64,000 nucleotides of DNA from Candidatus Rhodobacter oscarellae. GTDB lineage: Bacteria > Pseudomonadota > Alphaproteobacteria > Rhodobacterales > Rhodobacteraceae. Below the pieces are notes generated by a model. It did no database searches and was not told the origin of the DNA. It saw only the letters and a program-made list of their open reading frames with translations. The DNA is taken from contig NZ_LFTY01000002.1 of NCBI RefSeq assembly GCF_001078595.1, forward strand, positions 455,378-519,377, given 5' to 3'. The translations under genes were made by a program, and so were the position numbers. The stretch's first letter is position 1, and each line of letters begins with the position of its first letter. This document shows, piece after piece, positions 21,287 to 30,540 of this stretch.

Positions 21287-22138
21287 ATGACAGGCTCGGT
21301 CGAAATATTCGAAGTCGGGCCCCGCGACGGCCTGCAAAATGAGCCCGCTCAAATATCTACGCTCGACAAGGTCGCGCTGGTTGATTGCCTGTCTCGGGCC
21401 GGGTTCCGACGCATTGAATGCGCCTCCTTCGTGTCGCCAAAATGGGTGCCCCAGATGGCCGACAGCGCCGAGGTTATTTCGGGCATCTCGCGTGCGACTG
21501 GCGTGTCCTACGCCGCGCTAACCCCCAATATGCGCGGTTTTGAACGCGCCACTGCGGCAGGGGCCGATGAGATCGCCATTTTCGGCTCCGCGTCCGAGGG
21601 GTTCAGCCGCGCCAATATCAATATGAGTATCGCCGACAGCCTGAAGGCCTTCGTTCCGGTCGCCGAGGCCGCGCAGTCGCGCGGCATTCCTGTCCGGGGC
21701 TATGTGTCCTGTGTGGTGGAGTGCCCCTATGACGGGCCGGTCACCCCGGACGCGGTGGTAAGGGTGGTCGAGGCCCTGGACGCCATGGGCTGTTATGAGA
21801 TTTCCTTAGGTGATACGATTGGGCGCGGGCAGCCTGATGCGGTGGCGGCGATGCTCGCCGCGGTGCTAGATATCCTCCCCGCAAATAAGCTTGCCGGGCA
21901 TTTTCATGACACAAGCGGGCGGGCGCTGGAGAATGTGGATGTGGCTTTGGAACACGGAGTGCGTGTGTTTGACGCCGCCGTCGGTGGTCTTGGCGGGTGC
22001 CCCTATGCGCCCGGCGCGGCGGGCAATGTCGCGACCGAGGCATTGGCCAAACATCTTGCGCACCTGGGCTACCGGACGGGTCTCGATATGGGCGTGCTGG
22101 ACCAAGCCGCCGATATGGCCCGCGCGATGCGGAGTTGA
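21287..22138 (+). CDS. Hydroxymethylglutaryl-CoA lyase
   Basis: 283-residue TIM-barrel lyase that cleaves HMG-CoA to acetoacetate and acetyl-CoA, the last step of leucine catabolism. The metal/substrate motif EVGPRDGLQNE is at the N-terminus; FHDTSGRALENVDVAL supplies metal ligands; catalytic Cys238 lies in GGLGGCPYAPGAAGN. Start ATG 21287 follows GGAGG. Its neighbours on both sides belong to the same pathway. Common symbols are hmgL or mvaB. Confidence 0.94.
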   Translation: MTGSVEIFEVGPRDGLQNEPAQISTLDKVALVDCLSRAGFRRIECASFVSPKWVPQMADSAEVISGISRATGVSYAALTPNMRGFERATAAGADEIAIFGSASEGFSRANINMSIADSLKAFVPVAEAAQSRGIPVRGYVSCVVECPYDGPVTPDAVVRVVEALDAMGCYEISLGDTIGRGQPDAVAAMLAAVLDILPANKLAGHFHDTSGRALENVDVALEHGVRVFDAAVGGLGGCPYAPGAAGNVATEALAKHLAHLGYRTGLDMGVLDQAADMARAMRS

Positions 22139-22141
22139 GCC

Positions 22142-22657
22142 ATGGATTTGATGAAACGTGCCGAGCGGATGATGTCCATGGACGACCGCACATGGCGCCG
22201 CCATTGCAACCCCTGGTCCGGCTGGACGCGGATGCTGACTGCGCTGCCGCTTTTGGTTTTGGCCGTATGGAGCCGCGTTTGGCTCGGCTGGGGCGCGCTC
22301 ATTCCCATCTTCCTGGCCCTGGCCTGGATCTGGTGGAACCCGCGCGCTTTTCGCGAGCCCAAGCGTTTCGACGCCTGGATGAGCCGCGGGGTGCTGGGCG
22401 AGCGCGTCTATTTGGAGCACCGTTCCGAGATCGCCGCGCACCATCGACGGGCGGCCCTGGTGCTTGCCCTCCTAAGCCTTCCCGGAGCGCTTGTGATGAT
22501 ATGGGGCCTCATCGCGCTTTGGTGGGAGGGCGCCGTCTTCGGCGCGATCCTGGCGGGTTTGCCGAAGATCTGGTTTGTGGACCGCATGGTCTGGATATTT
22601 GAGGATTGGCGCCGCGAGGGCCGCGACGTGCCGGGGATGAACGCGCATGAGCTATGA
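22142..22657 (+). CDS. Small membrane protein (DUF6653-like)
   Basis: 171 residues with about four hydrophobic segments in two pairs (residues about 32-66 and 103-140) separated by a charged loop with RFDAWMSRGVLGERVYLEHR. The HCNPWSGWTRM motif at residue 21-31 resembles DUF6653 proteins; I am not certain of the family. It sits three bases after the HMG-CoA lyase stop and overlaps the next gene by 11 bases, so it belongs to this operon. Function unknown. Confidence 0.75.
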   Translation: MDLMKRAERMMSMDDRTWRRHCNPWSGWTRMLTALPLLVLAVWSRVWLGWGALIPIFLALAWIWWNPRAFREPKRFDAWMSRGVLGERVYLEHRSEIAAHHRRAALVLALLSLPGALVMIWGLIALWWEGAVFGAILAGLPKIWFVDRMVWIFEDWRREGRDVPGMNAHEL

Positions 22658-23432
22658 GATGATATCTGTCACTGCCGACGCCCGGGGCGTGGCCACGCTG
22701 ACCCTGGATCGGCCTGAGAAGCACAACGCTCTGTCCGGTGCGATGTGCCAAGAGATACAGGCGGCCATTGCCGAACTGGGTTCCGATCCGGCCATCCGCG
22801 TTGTTGTGCTGACTGGGGCGGGCAAGAGTTTCTGCGCGGGCGGTGATCTGGACTGGATGCGCGCGCAGATGACAGCCACGCCCGCCGAGCGCGGCGCAGA
22901 GGCGCGAAAACTGGCGGATATGCTGTTTGCGATCAACACCTGCCCCAAACCCGTCGTCGGGCGATTACAGGGCCAGGCGTTTGGCGGCGGTGTGGGCATG
23001 GCCTGCGTGTGCGATGTCGCCATTGGCGTTGCGGATGCAAAATTCGGCCTGACGGAGACCCGGCTCGGTCTCATCCCTGCCACCATCGGCCCCTATGTGC
23101 TGGCCCGCTTGGGCGAGGCAATGGCCCGGCGCGTCTTCATGTCAGCGCGGATTTTTGCGGCCGAGGAGGCCGCCGCGCTTGGCATCCTGTCCAAGGCTGT
23201 TGCGCCGGACGACCTGGACGCCGCGGTGGAGGCCGAGGTCGCCCCCTATCTAGATTGCGCACCGGGCGCGGTTGCTGCGGCCAAGGCCCTGGCGCGGCGG
23301 CTTGGCCCGCCGATCGACGACGCGGTGATCGACATGTCCGTGGCCGCGCTGATCTCGCAATGGGAGGGGGACGAGGCCCCAGAGGGGGTCGCGGCCTTCT
23401 TTGAAAAACGCCGCCCGAGTTGGGCGAAGTAG
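22647..23432 (+). CDS. Enoyl-CoA hydratase/isomerase family protein, probable methylglutaconyl-CoA hydratase
   Basis: 261-residue crotonase. Oxyanion-hole regions are KSFCAGGDLDWM and GQAFGGGVGMACVCD; the LTETRLGLIPATIGPYV segment contains the catalytic glutamate region of hydratases. Its position after carboxylase and HMG-CoA lyase genes implies hydration of 3-methylglutaconyl-CoA to HMG-CoA (LiuC role). This is pathway inference, since the family has many substrates. Overlaps the preceding membrane-protein gene. Confidence 0.87.
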   Translation: MSYEMISVTADARGVATLTLDRPEKHNALSGAMCQEIQAAIAELGSDPAIRVVVLTGAGKSFCAGGDLDWMRAQMTATPAERGAEARKLADMLFAINTCPKPVVGRLQGQAFGGGVGMACVCDVAIGVADAKFGLTETRLGLIPATIGPYVLARLGEAMARRVFMSARIFAAEEAAALGILSKAVAPDDLDAAVEAEVAPYLDCAPGAVAAAKALARRLGPPIDDAVIDMSVAALISQWEGDEAPEGVAAFFEKRRPSWAK

Positions 23433-23485
23433 CGGCGGGGCGCTGCGGGGCGCCGGTTTGGCCTGGTGCTGACGTCGAAGACCTA

Positions 23486-23770
23486 CCGCCCCGGGCTTGA
23501 TCCGGGGCCTCCCCCTTGAAACGAGCGCAACCCGGGCAGCGGCCGACCTGGAGGTCGCTTGCGCATCAGGTCTAGCAACAACAACATCTCTGGAAACCGA
23601 ACCGTTTCAACGAGATGCACGGTTGCAAAAGCGGCCTCCTGGGGGAGGTCGGCCGCTGCCCGAGGCAAGCTCGGGCGGTTGCATTTCTTGGGTTCGGTTC
23701 CATCTGGTGTCGGCAAGCGTTGCTGAAGCGGAGTGCTTGAAGGCAAAGGGTGCCCCAGTCCAACACCAAC
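23486..23770 (-). repeat. 285-bp dispersed repeat, copy A (inverted relative to copy B)
   Basis: Reverse complement aligns end to end with 37938-38222 with the same length. It contains internal 17-bp arms (CGGGCAGCGGCCGACCT, 23533-23549 and its complement at 23646-23662) that could form a large hairpin. It fills most of the 346-bp gap after the hydratase gene. No convincing CDS is seen in it. Confidence 0.8.
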
Positions 23771-23778
23771 GAGGCCCC

Positions 23779-24168
23779 TTAAACGCCGACCTCCGGTCCC
23801 AAGCACCGCAGCGGTTCGCTGGAACGCTCCGCTGCGTAAAGCTCGCGACCATCCGAGGCGCCCATGAATCGCGCCGTCAGCCGCCCGGCCTCCTGCGTGA
23901 AGATCCAGCATTGCGGGGTGTCGGGGTTGTGCTCGTAGACAAAGCAGATCTCGCCCGATGCCTCGTACCAGTACCCCTCTTGGCACTCGTCGCCAATGAA
24001 GGACCACCGCACGCGCCGGTTGGGCAGGTACTCTTCGATGCCGTAGGTCACGCCGCTCTCGGCATAGGTCAGGGTCTGGCCGGTGACATAGGCCTCGAAC
24101 TCCTCGGCGCTCATGCCGGCGTTGGCGGGGGCGGCGAGAACCGCGAAAAGTATGGCGAGATGGCGCAT
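23779..24168 (-). CDS. Hypothetical secreted protein
   Basis: 129 residues with a clear signal peptide (MRHLAILFAVLAAPANA) and a small mature domain, FEAYVTGQTLTYAESGVTYG then EYLPNRRVRWSFIGDECQEGYWYE and three further cysteines (CFVYEHN, CWIFT, CLG). The pattern is common in secreted rhodobacterial proteins of unknown role. The ATG at 24168 is chosen because the signal peptide begins there. Confidence 0.75.
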   Translation of the reverse strand: MRHLAILFAVLAAPANAGMSAEEFEAYVTGQTLTYAESGVTYGIEEYLPNRRVRWSFIGDECQEGYWYEASGEICFVYEHNPDTPQCWIFTQEAGRLTARFMGASDGRELYAAERSSEPLRCLGPEVGV

Positions 24169-24224
24169 ATGCGCAGTCTGGCAGATGCCGACGGCTTGCA
24201 CCAGTGAAACCCCGCGGATTGGTT

Positions 24225-25277
24225 TCAGGCGGCGAGAGGTTGCCCGTGCGGATCACCCAGTGGCTCGCTTTGCCAATAGGCCAGCCGAGGGTCCATGATG
24301 CAGCGCCAGAGCGGTGGGGCCAGCGCGATAAACGACATCGCCGGCAGGCTGAGCGGCAAAAGCGGCGCGATTTGCACGTCAGGCACGTCAAGCTCGGGGA
24401 AGCGGCGGGCGGGGTGCAGGTGATGCGCCGAATGGCGCGGCGCATGCAGCATCATGTGGCCGGTAAACACATGCGGGGCGTTCCAGGAATGCTCTGGGCC
24501 GACGGGCTCGGGCTTGCCGTCCGCCTCGCGCCGGACCAGGCCGTAATGCTGGACGTAGTCGGAGACCAGCAGCTGGGACTGCGCAAATAGCGCAAGCCCC
24601 AGAAACGCGGCGAGCCCGGTCCAGCCGCCGATCAGGAAGGCCAGGGCCATAAAACCAAGGGCGCCGCTCAGATAAAGCGCGTAGGGATGGCGCCACGCGG
24701 GCGCGTCGCCCCGGCGGGCAGTCTCGGCCCGAAGCCCGGCGCCGAAGCCAGCGGGCCAGGCCCGCGCCGCGAACGCATAAAAGCCTTCGCCGGCCCGCGC
24801 GGTGTTGGGGTCGCGCGCGGTGCCCACATGGCGGTGATGCACCAAGGGATGGGCCGAGCTGTGATGCCCAAAGAGCAGCGAGATATAGACCCACTTGCCC
24901 AGCCCGTGCAAAACCCTGCTGCCGCGATGGATCAACTCATGTGCATTTGCGTTGCTGATCTGCCCAAAGAACAGCCCCGCGCCGAGAAATAAGGCAGCGC
25001 CCTGGACGGGCGCGATGCCGCGCCCAAAGGCCCAGACGACGAGCCCAAACACGGCAAAATGCGCCACGGCCAGGGCGGCGGCCAGCAGGTCGCCCGCGGG
25101 GAACTCGCTGTCGGGGGCATCGGCCCAGGCGATCAGCTCGTCCATCGCAAAGGCAAAGAGCGTCAGATATAAGAGCGCGCCCCAGGCCCAGGCGCCGCCC
25201 AAGGTGGCGCCCAGCACCAAAAGTGGCACGGGCGTCAGGCTGGCCAAAGCGAAACCGGCACCGGATCGCAGCATCAT
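24225..25277 (-). CDS. AlkB-like membrane di-iron hydroxylase/desaturase
   Basis: 350 residues with several transmembrane helices and the three histidine clusters of AlkB-type alkane monooxygenases: HELIHRG, HHSSAHPLVHHRHVG and the distal NAPHVFTGHMMLHAPRHSAHH. These would bind a di-iron centre that hydroxylates alkyl chains. Partners such as rubredoxin are not nearby, so electrons must come from elsewhere. ATG 25277 with GAGGA upstream is preferred over a GTG at 25289. Alternatives are a fatty acid desaturase or related hydroxylase. Confidence 0.82.
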   Translation of the reverse strand: MMLRSGAGFALASLTPVPLLVLGATLGGAWAWGALLYLTLFAFAMDELIAWADAPDSEFPAGDLLAAALAVAHFAVFGLVVWAFGRGIAPVQGAALFLGAGLFFGQISNANAHELIHRGSRVLHGLGKWVYISLLFGHHSSAHPLVHHRHVGTARDPNTARAGEGFYAFAARAWPAGFGAGLRAETARRGDAPAWRHPYALYLSGALGFMALAFLIGGWTGLAAFLGLALFAQSQLLVSDYVQHYGLVRREADGKPEPVGPEHSWNAPHVFTGHMMLHAPRHSAHHLHPARRFPELDVPDVQIAPLLPLSLPAMSFIALAPPLWRCIMDPRLAYWQSEPLGDPHGQPLAA

Positions 25278-25370
25278 TCTTCCTCTCACGGGCCGCGTGC
25301 AGACGCGGCAGACTGGGGAGTGTAGAACGTTAACACTTGGCCGTCATCATGACGGGATTGGTGCCAAACT

Positions 25371-26036
25371 GTGGAGGCCTTAGCAGACGTGACCTTGCCT
25401 TGGGTGCTTTTCCTTTGCGGGTTGGCGATTTCGCCCGCCTATCTCTGGTTGACACTGCGGCCTGAGAGCTGGGTCAAAAGCGCGGTGAAGACCGCGCCGC
25501 TGGGCTTGTTCGCTGCGGCCGCGGCCGCGGGGGGCGCTCCTGCGTTCCTGACCGTGGCCTTGGTCCTTTCAGCGCTGGGGGATGCGGCGCTGTCGCGGGA
25601 GGGGCGCGCGTATTTCCTTTACGGTTTGTCCAGCTTTGGGCTCGCGCATCTGGTTTTCGTGCTGTTGTTTCAGCATCTTGGCGCGGGCGCCGCGTGGGAG
25701 GCCTTCGCGATCACGCCCCTGGTGGCGGTGGCGATGCTGGCGGCGGCGCTGTCGAGCGAGATCTGGCTGGCGCCTTACACCGCGCGCCTGCGCTGGCCGG
25801 TGCGGCTCTATGTGGCGCTGATCACCGTGATGGGGCTGACAGCGTTCAGCCTGCCGCCCGGGTTCGGGCTGGTGGCGCTTGGCGCGGTGCTTTTCATGGC
25901 CTCTGATGGGGTGCTGTCGCTGGTGTTCTTTCGCTTGGCCGCCGGCGGCGCGGCGCATCGCTGGGGCAGCTGGGCGCTTTGGGTGCTCTATATTGCGGCG
26001 GTGGCGGCGATCTTCCTGGGGGCATCTGGGCTCTGA
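25371..26036 (+). CDS. YhhN/TMEM86-type membrane protein (lysoplasmalogenase family)
   Basis: 221-residue protein with about eight transmembrane segments matching the YhhN family, whose characterised animal member (TMEM86) hydrolyses lysoplasmalogen. Characteristic polar residues in membrane helices are LVLSALGDAALSREG and MASDGVLSLVFF. The start is uncertain: GTG 25371 or GTG 25389, the latter preceded by GGAGG. Bacterial function not established. Confidence 0.82.
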   Translation: MEALADVTLPWVLFLCGLAISPAYLWLTLRPESWVKSAVKTAPLGLFAAAAAAGGAPAFLTVALVLSALGDAALSREGRAYFLYGLSSFGLAHLVFVLLFQHLGAGAAWEAFAITPLVAVAMLAAALSSEIWLAPYTARLRWPVRLYVALITVMGLTAFSLPPGFGLVALGAVLFMASDGVLSLVFFRLAAGGAAHRWGSWALWVLYIAAVAAIFLGASGL

Positions 26037-26099
26037 CCCCTTTCAAAGCGGTCGCGAACCCATTACCTCGGAGCGGGATTGGGAAAGAGCAGGGCGGCG

Positions 26100-27434
26100 A
26101 TGTCATTTTTTGGGAAACTCAAGGACAGGTTGCTCCGGTCCTCCTCTAAGCTAGAGGAAGGGCTGGACGCGATCGTCGAGGATGGCGGCTCTGAGGATGC
26201 GGTCGACGCGCAGACCGAAGAGGCGCCGCAGATCGACGCAGACCAGTCTAAGGAGGCTGCCGCGCGCCAAGCGCAAGAGGCGGAGCAAGCCGCTCTGAAA
26301 GCCGCCGCGCAGGCAGCAGCGGCGAAGGCCGCCGCGGAACGGGCCCAGGCCGAGGCCGAAGAACGTGCCAACGCCCAGGCCGCAGAGGCCGCGGACCAAG
26401 AACGCGCCCGCGCCGAGGCCGAAGCCGCCGCCGCCCGGGCCCAGCAAGAGGCCGCGCGCCAGGAAGCCGACGCCAAACGCGCCGCCGAAGCGCAGGCCCA
26501 GCAAGAGGCCGAAGCCCGCAAGGCCGCCACCGCTGAAAAGGCAGAGCGGCCCGGTCTCATCGGGCGCCTGCTGGGGCGTGGCGAACAAAAGACCGTCATG
26601 CGCCGGGCGCTTGACGACGACATGCTGGAAAGCCTCGAGGAGTTGCTGATCACCGCCGATATGGGCGTCGACACGGCGCTGCGGGTGACCGCAAATATGG
26701 CCGAGGGGCGCATGGGACGCAGGCTCTCGACGGACGAGATCAAGGGGCTGCTCTCTGCCGAGATATCGCGCATTATGGAGCATGTCGCAAAGCCGCTGCC
26801 GATCTACAACAAGCGCCCCCAGGTGGTGCTGGTGGTGGGCGTGAACGGCTCTGGCAAGACCACGACGATTGGCAAGCTTGCCAGCCAGTTCCGCGCGGCG
26901 GGCAAGAGCGTGGTGATCGCGGCGGGGGACACGTTCCGCGCCGCCGCCGTCGAGCAGCTCCAGGTCTGGGGCGAGCGCGCCGGCGTGCCGGTAATGACCG
27001 CGCCGGAGGGCACGGATCCCGCGAGCCTGGCCTTCGACGCGATGGCGCGGGCCGAGGCCGAGGGCGCGGATCTGCTGATGATCGACACCGCGGGGCGTTT
27101 GCAGAACCGCGCCGATCTGATGGAGGAGCTGGCCAAGATCGTCCGCGTGATCCGCAAGCGCGACGAAAGCGCGCCGCATAACACCCTGCTGGTGCTGGAC
27201 GCCACGACGGGGCAGAACGCGCTGACCCAGGTGGAGGTCTTCCAGCAGGTGGCAGATGTGTCGGGCCTGGTGATGACCAAGCTCGACGGCACGGCCAAGG
27301 GCGGCGTGCTGGTGGCGCTGGCCGACAAGTTCGGCCTGCCGATCCACGCCATCGGGGTGGGCGAGCAGATCGACGATCTGGCGCCTTTCGACCCCGAGGA
27401 GTTCGCCCAGGCGCTGACCGGCGCGACGGGGTGA
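26100..27434 (+). CDS. ftsY: Signal recognition particle receptor FtsY
   Basis: 444-residue SRP receptor GTPase that targets ribosomes making membrane proteins to the membrane. It starts with a short conserved helix (SFFGKLKDRLLRSS), then about 130 residues of acidic, alanine/glutamate-rich A domain, then the NG domain: GVNGSGKTTTIGKLA (G1), DTFRAAAVEQL, DTAGRLQN (G3), TKLDGTAKGG (G4). The ATG at 26100 gives the usual MSFFGKLK start. In this family ftsY is often next to the EamA and YciB genes found 2 kb downstream. Confidence 0.96.
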   Translation: MSFFGKLKDRLLRSSSKLEEGLDAIVEDGGSEDAVDAQTEEAPQIDADQSKEAAARQAQEAEQAALKAAAQAAAAKAAAERAQAEAEERANAQAAEAADQERARAEAEAAAARAQQEAARQEADAKRAAEAQAQQEAEARKAATAEKAERPGLIGRLLGRGEQKTVMRRALDDDMLESLEELLITADMGVDTALRVTANMAEGRMGRRLSTDEIKGLLSAEISRIMEHVAKPLPIYNKRPQVVLVVGVNGSGKTTTIGKLASQFRAAGKSVVIAAGDTFRAAAVEQLQVWGERAGVPVMTAPEGTDPASLAFDAMARAEAEGADLLMIDTAGRLQNRADLMEELAKIVRVIRKRDESAPHNTLLVLDATTGQNALTQVEVFQQVADVSGLVMTKLDGTAKGGVLVALADKFGLPIHAIGVGEQIDDLAPFDPEEFAQALTGATG

Positions 27435-27809
27435 AAGCTTGGGTTCCAGGCGGTTTGAGCAAGGCCAGACATTTGGGCCAGGCCTGCCGAAAGCGCTATC
27501 TGAGCCCAGCTTGAACGGAGAGTTGAAATAGTCGAACGGCTGTCGACCATGGCCTCTAGACAAACAAACGCCCGCATATAGGCCTCCCGGAATGGTGTTC
27601 TGTGGCGTAGGTTTCCTAGGGCGTTCCGACGATCTGGGTGGTTTTTTGAAGCGTTAGAGACGCGATCCTTTGCGCGTGGGCAATCACTTGGTTGCTTCAG
27701 AGGCTGGATCCTAAAACGCGGCAAAGCGCTATTGCACGTCTACTTCATTAGTGGAATATCTCCTGTTCGCTGCGCCATAGGCAACTTTTCGGAAAGGATC
27801 GGCCGCACT
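27435..27809. other. Region between ftsY and the Na/Pi transporter gene
   Basis: 375 bp with no convincing ORF or RNA gene. The ftsY stop is followed by G+C-rich sequence, and the last third is somewhat A+T-richer. I see no clear promoter or repeat here. Confidence 0.4.
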
Positions 27810-29459
27810 TTGATCGTATTTCTCCTTAATCTTGGTGGGGGCGTCGCGCTTTTGCTTTGGGCCGTGCGTCAGATTCAAACCGGGGTTCAACGCGCCTTCA
27901 TGGCCGAGTTGCGATCGGGCTTAACTGTGGCAACATCCTCGCGCTGGATGGCCGGGATAGCCGGGGCGGGAACGGCGGTCGCCCTGCAGAGCGCCACTGG
28001 AGTCGCCATGCTAATGGCCGCTTTCGTGTCGCTTGGCACGCTGGGCATGCCTGCGGGCTTGGCGCTGCTATTGGGCGCCGACCTCGGCTCGGCGATTGCG
28101 GCGCGCATTTTGCTGGCTCCAATTGGCGCTCTTATTCCCTTTCTCTTGGTGATTGGCGTGCCGCTCTATCTTTCCAAGCATGCGCCAAAGCGGCGACAGG
28201 CCGGGCGCATACTTGTCGGTCTCGCGCTGGTGCTGCTCGCGCTTGGATTGATCAGAGATGCGACCGTCCCTTTGCGCGAGGCGAAGCTGGTCGGCGACAT
28301 CGTGGAGTACCTGGGACGCGATCTTTATGCTGCTTTCCTGATTGGGGCCGTTCTGGCCTGGGCCGTGCATTCCAGCGTGGCAGCCGTGCTTATGATCGTC
28401 ACATTCGCCGCCGAGGGCATGTTGCCGGCACAAGGCGCCGCTGCGTTGGTTTTGGGGGCAAACCTTGGTGGGTCGATGATCCCTTTCACGCTGACATTGT
28501 CTGAAAAAATGGATGTTCGGCGCATTGTGGTTGCAAACTTGCTGGCACGCGGTGTTGGCGCCGCGGTGGTCTTGTTTGCCTTGAATCTGGTGCCATCGGC
28601 TTTGGGCTATCTGGGGGAAACCGCGGGGGGACAGGCGATCAACCTTCACTTGGCCTATAATCTTGGCGTGGTTTTGTTGGGCTTGCCGGTATTGTCGCTT
28701 TTGCTGAAAATGTCTGCGTTCTTCGTTCGCGTTGATGTCGCCGAACCGGCCCAGCGGACATCTGCACTTGACGACCGCGTGTTGGACTCGCCAGATCAAG
28801 CCCTTGCCTGCGCCACACGAGAGATAATTCGCATGGGCGAGACTGTGGTCGATATGGCCGCCTCTGTGGTTGCATTGATCCACGCGTGGCAGCCGCAAAA
28901 TGCAGATCAGATCGGAGAAGCCGAACAGGAGGTGGACGAGCTTCATCTTGCGATAAAACTCTATGTCGCGCAGATCCAGAAGGCCAAATTGACCGAGCAA
29001 CAATCCAAACGCGCTATGGAATTGGCCAAGATCGCGGGCAATCTGGAGGAGGCCGCGAATTTGGTCTCTGGCAACCTCGTGGATCTTGCTCGCAAGCTTA
29101 GCATTGACGGCTTGTCCTTCTCCGATGCGGGATTGCGGGAATTAAGCGATTTTCACGCCCGCGTTCTTGCCAATCTTCAACTGTCGCTGAATGTGTTGGT
29201 CACCTCAGACGCGGATGCGTCACGGCAGTTGGTCGAAGAAAAAGACATGGTCCGGGCCGAGGAGCAGAGGCTTCAAAAACGCCATCTGAGGCGCCTTCGC
29301 AAGGGCAATATGGCGAGTATCGAGACCACGAATATTCACCAGGAAGCGCTTCGTGTGTTGAAGCAGATCAACGCCTTGTTCGCCTATGTTGGGTATCCAA
29401 TTGTCGAAGATACCGGCGATCTTCTGTCATCTCGACTGCTTTCGAGACCAAACCAATAG
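27810..29459 (+). CDS. Na/Pi cotransporter family protein with PhoU-like C-terminal domain
   Basis: About 549 residues. Two Na/Pi cotransporter repeats are evident, each with a QS-type substrate motif region: VALQSATGVAMLMAAF and AVHSSVAAVLMIVTF, plus LLGADLGSAIA and VLGANLGGSMIPF. A helical PhoU-like domain follows (residues about 350-540). Such proteins import phosphate with Na+. No ATG lies before the first helix, so translation must begin at TTG; 27810 is chosen (LIVFLLNLGG onset), with TTG 27732 an alternative. It separates ftsY from the EamA gene. Confidence 0.83.
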   Translation: MIVFLLNLGGGVALLLWAVRQIQTGVQRAFMAELRSGLTVATSSRWMAGIAGAGTAVALQSATGVAMLMAAFVSLGTLGMPAGLALLLGADLGSAIAARILLAPIGALIPFLLVIGVPLYLSKHAPKRRQAGRILVGLALVLLALGLIRDATVPLREAKLVGDIVEYLGRDLYAAFLIGAVLAWAVHSSVAAVLMIVTFAAEGMLPAQGAAALVLGANLGGSMIPFTLTLSEKMDVRRIVVANLLARGVGAAVVLFALNLVPSALGYLGETAGGQAINLHLAYNLGVVLLGLPVLSLLLKMSAFFVRVDVAEPAQRTSALDDRVLDSPDQALACATREIIRMGETVVDMAASVVALIHAWQPQNADQIGEAEQEVDELHLAIKLYVAQIQKAKLTEQQSKRAMELAKIAGNLEEAANLVSGNLVDLARKLSIDGLSFSDAGLRELSDFHARVLANLQLSLNVLVTSDADASRQLVEEKDMVRAEEQRLQKRHLRRLRKGNMASIETTNIHQEALRVLKQINALFAYVGYPIVEDTGDLLSSRLLSRPNQ

Positions 29460-29640
29460 CGTGCTAAAGAGGTCTATTTGCTGGGGGGCACCGGCTAGGC
29501 GCTGCTTGATACAGCTCCTCTACCGCGATCGGGGCGGTGGATTTTATCTGCGAATGTCGCCTGGGTTCCCAACATGATCATTCGCCAATCGGCGATGGTT
29601 CCCCCTTGCACTTCACCCGAAATCAGGATCGAACCAAGCC

Positions 29641-30540
29641 ATGACCGAATGGCTCATGTCGCTGCCGGGCACCGAGACCGGCAAGCAGCTCGCGATTGTG
29701 TGCGCGCTGGTCTCGGCGTTTATGCACGCGCTGTTTGGGTCGATGCAGAAGGGGCGCATGGACCCCTGGATCAGCCGCGGGGCGTTCGATTTCTGGATGG
29801 CGGTGCTGGCGGCGCCGGTGGCGCTGTTCGTGGTGCCCTGGCCGGACGCGCAGACCTTCCTGATCCTGGCAGGCGCCATGGTCATACATTTTTTCTACAA
29901 GCTCACCATGACCTTGGCCTATGTTCGCGCGCCCTACACGACGGTCTACCCGGTGGTGCGCGGGACCAGCCCGGTGATCACCGTGATCGCGGCGAGCATC
30001 TTCTTCGCCGAAAGCTATTCGGCCACGCAATGGTTAGGGATCGCCTTTGTGTCCGGCGGCATCCTGGCGCTGTCGGCGCTGAACATCGCGCGGGGCGAGA
30101 CCGCACGGGGGCCGCTCCTGAGCGGGCTGGCGATTGCGTTTCTGTGCGGGCTCTTTGTGGCCGCCTACACCACTTGGGACGCCTGGGGGATCCGCACAGC
30201 GCAGACGCCCTTCGTTTTCCTGGCCTGGTTCTTCTTTCTCAGCTCGCTGGACTTCCCCATCATCTCTTACCTGCGCTGGCGCCGCGCCGAGGCGCCGCCG
30301 CGGGCTGCGCGCATCATGCGCAACGGTTTTTTCGGCGCGCTGGTGGCATTTGTCAGCTTCGGCGGGGTGATGCTGGCGACCTATCTCGACAAGGTCGGCG
30401 AGGCGGCGGTGCTGCGCGAGACCTCCACGGTTTTTGCGGCTATCATCGGCTGGATTTTCCTGAAAGAAGCGGTTGGACCGGGGCGTGCGGCGCTTATGGT
30501 CTTGATTGCGGCGGGCGCGATCATAGTTGAGTTCGGATGA
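29641..30540 (+). CDS. EamA/DMT family transporter
   Basis: 299 residues with ten predicted membrane helices forming two EamA repeats (YKLTMTLAYVRAPYTTVYPVVRGTSPVI in the first, VGEAAVLRETSTVFAAIIGWIFLKEAVG in the second). Drug/metabolite superfamily exporters or importers of small metabolites; substrate unknown. Its stop overlaps the yciB start by four bases. In rhodobacteria it is typically with ftsY and yciB. Confidence 0.87.
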   Translation: MTEWLMSLPGTETGKQLAIVCALVSAFMHALFGSMQKGRMDPWISRGAFDFWMAVLAAPVALFVVPWPDAQTFLILAGAMVIHFFYKLTMTLAYVRAPYTTVYPVVRGTSPVITVIAASIFFAESYSATQWLGIAFVSGGILALSALNIARGETARGPLLSGLAIAFLCGLFVAAYTTWDAWGIRTAQTPFVFLAWFFFLSSLDFPIISYLRWRRAEAPPRAARIMRNGFFGALVAFVSFGGVMLATYLDKVGEAAVLRETSTVFAAIIGWIFLKEAVGPGRAALMVLIAAGAIIVEFG

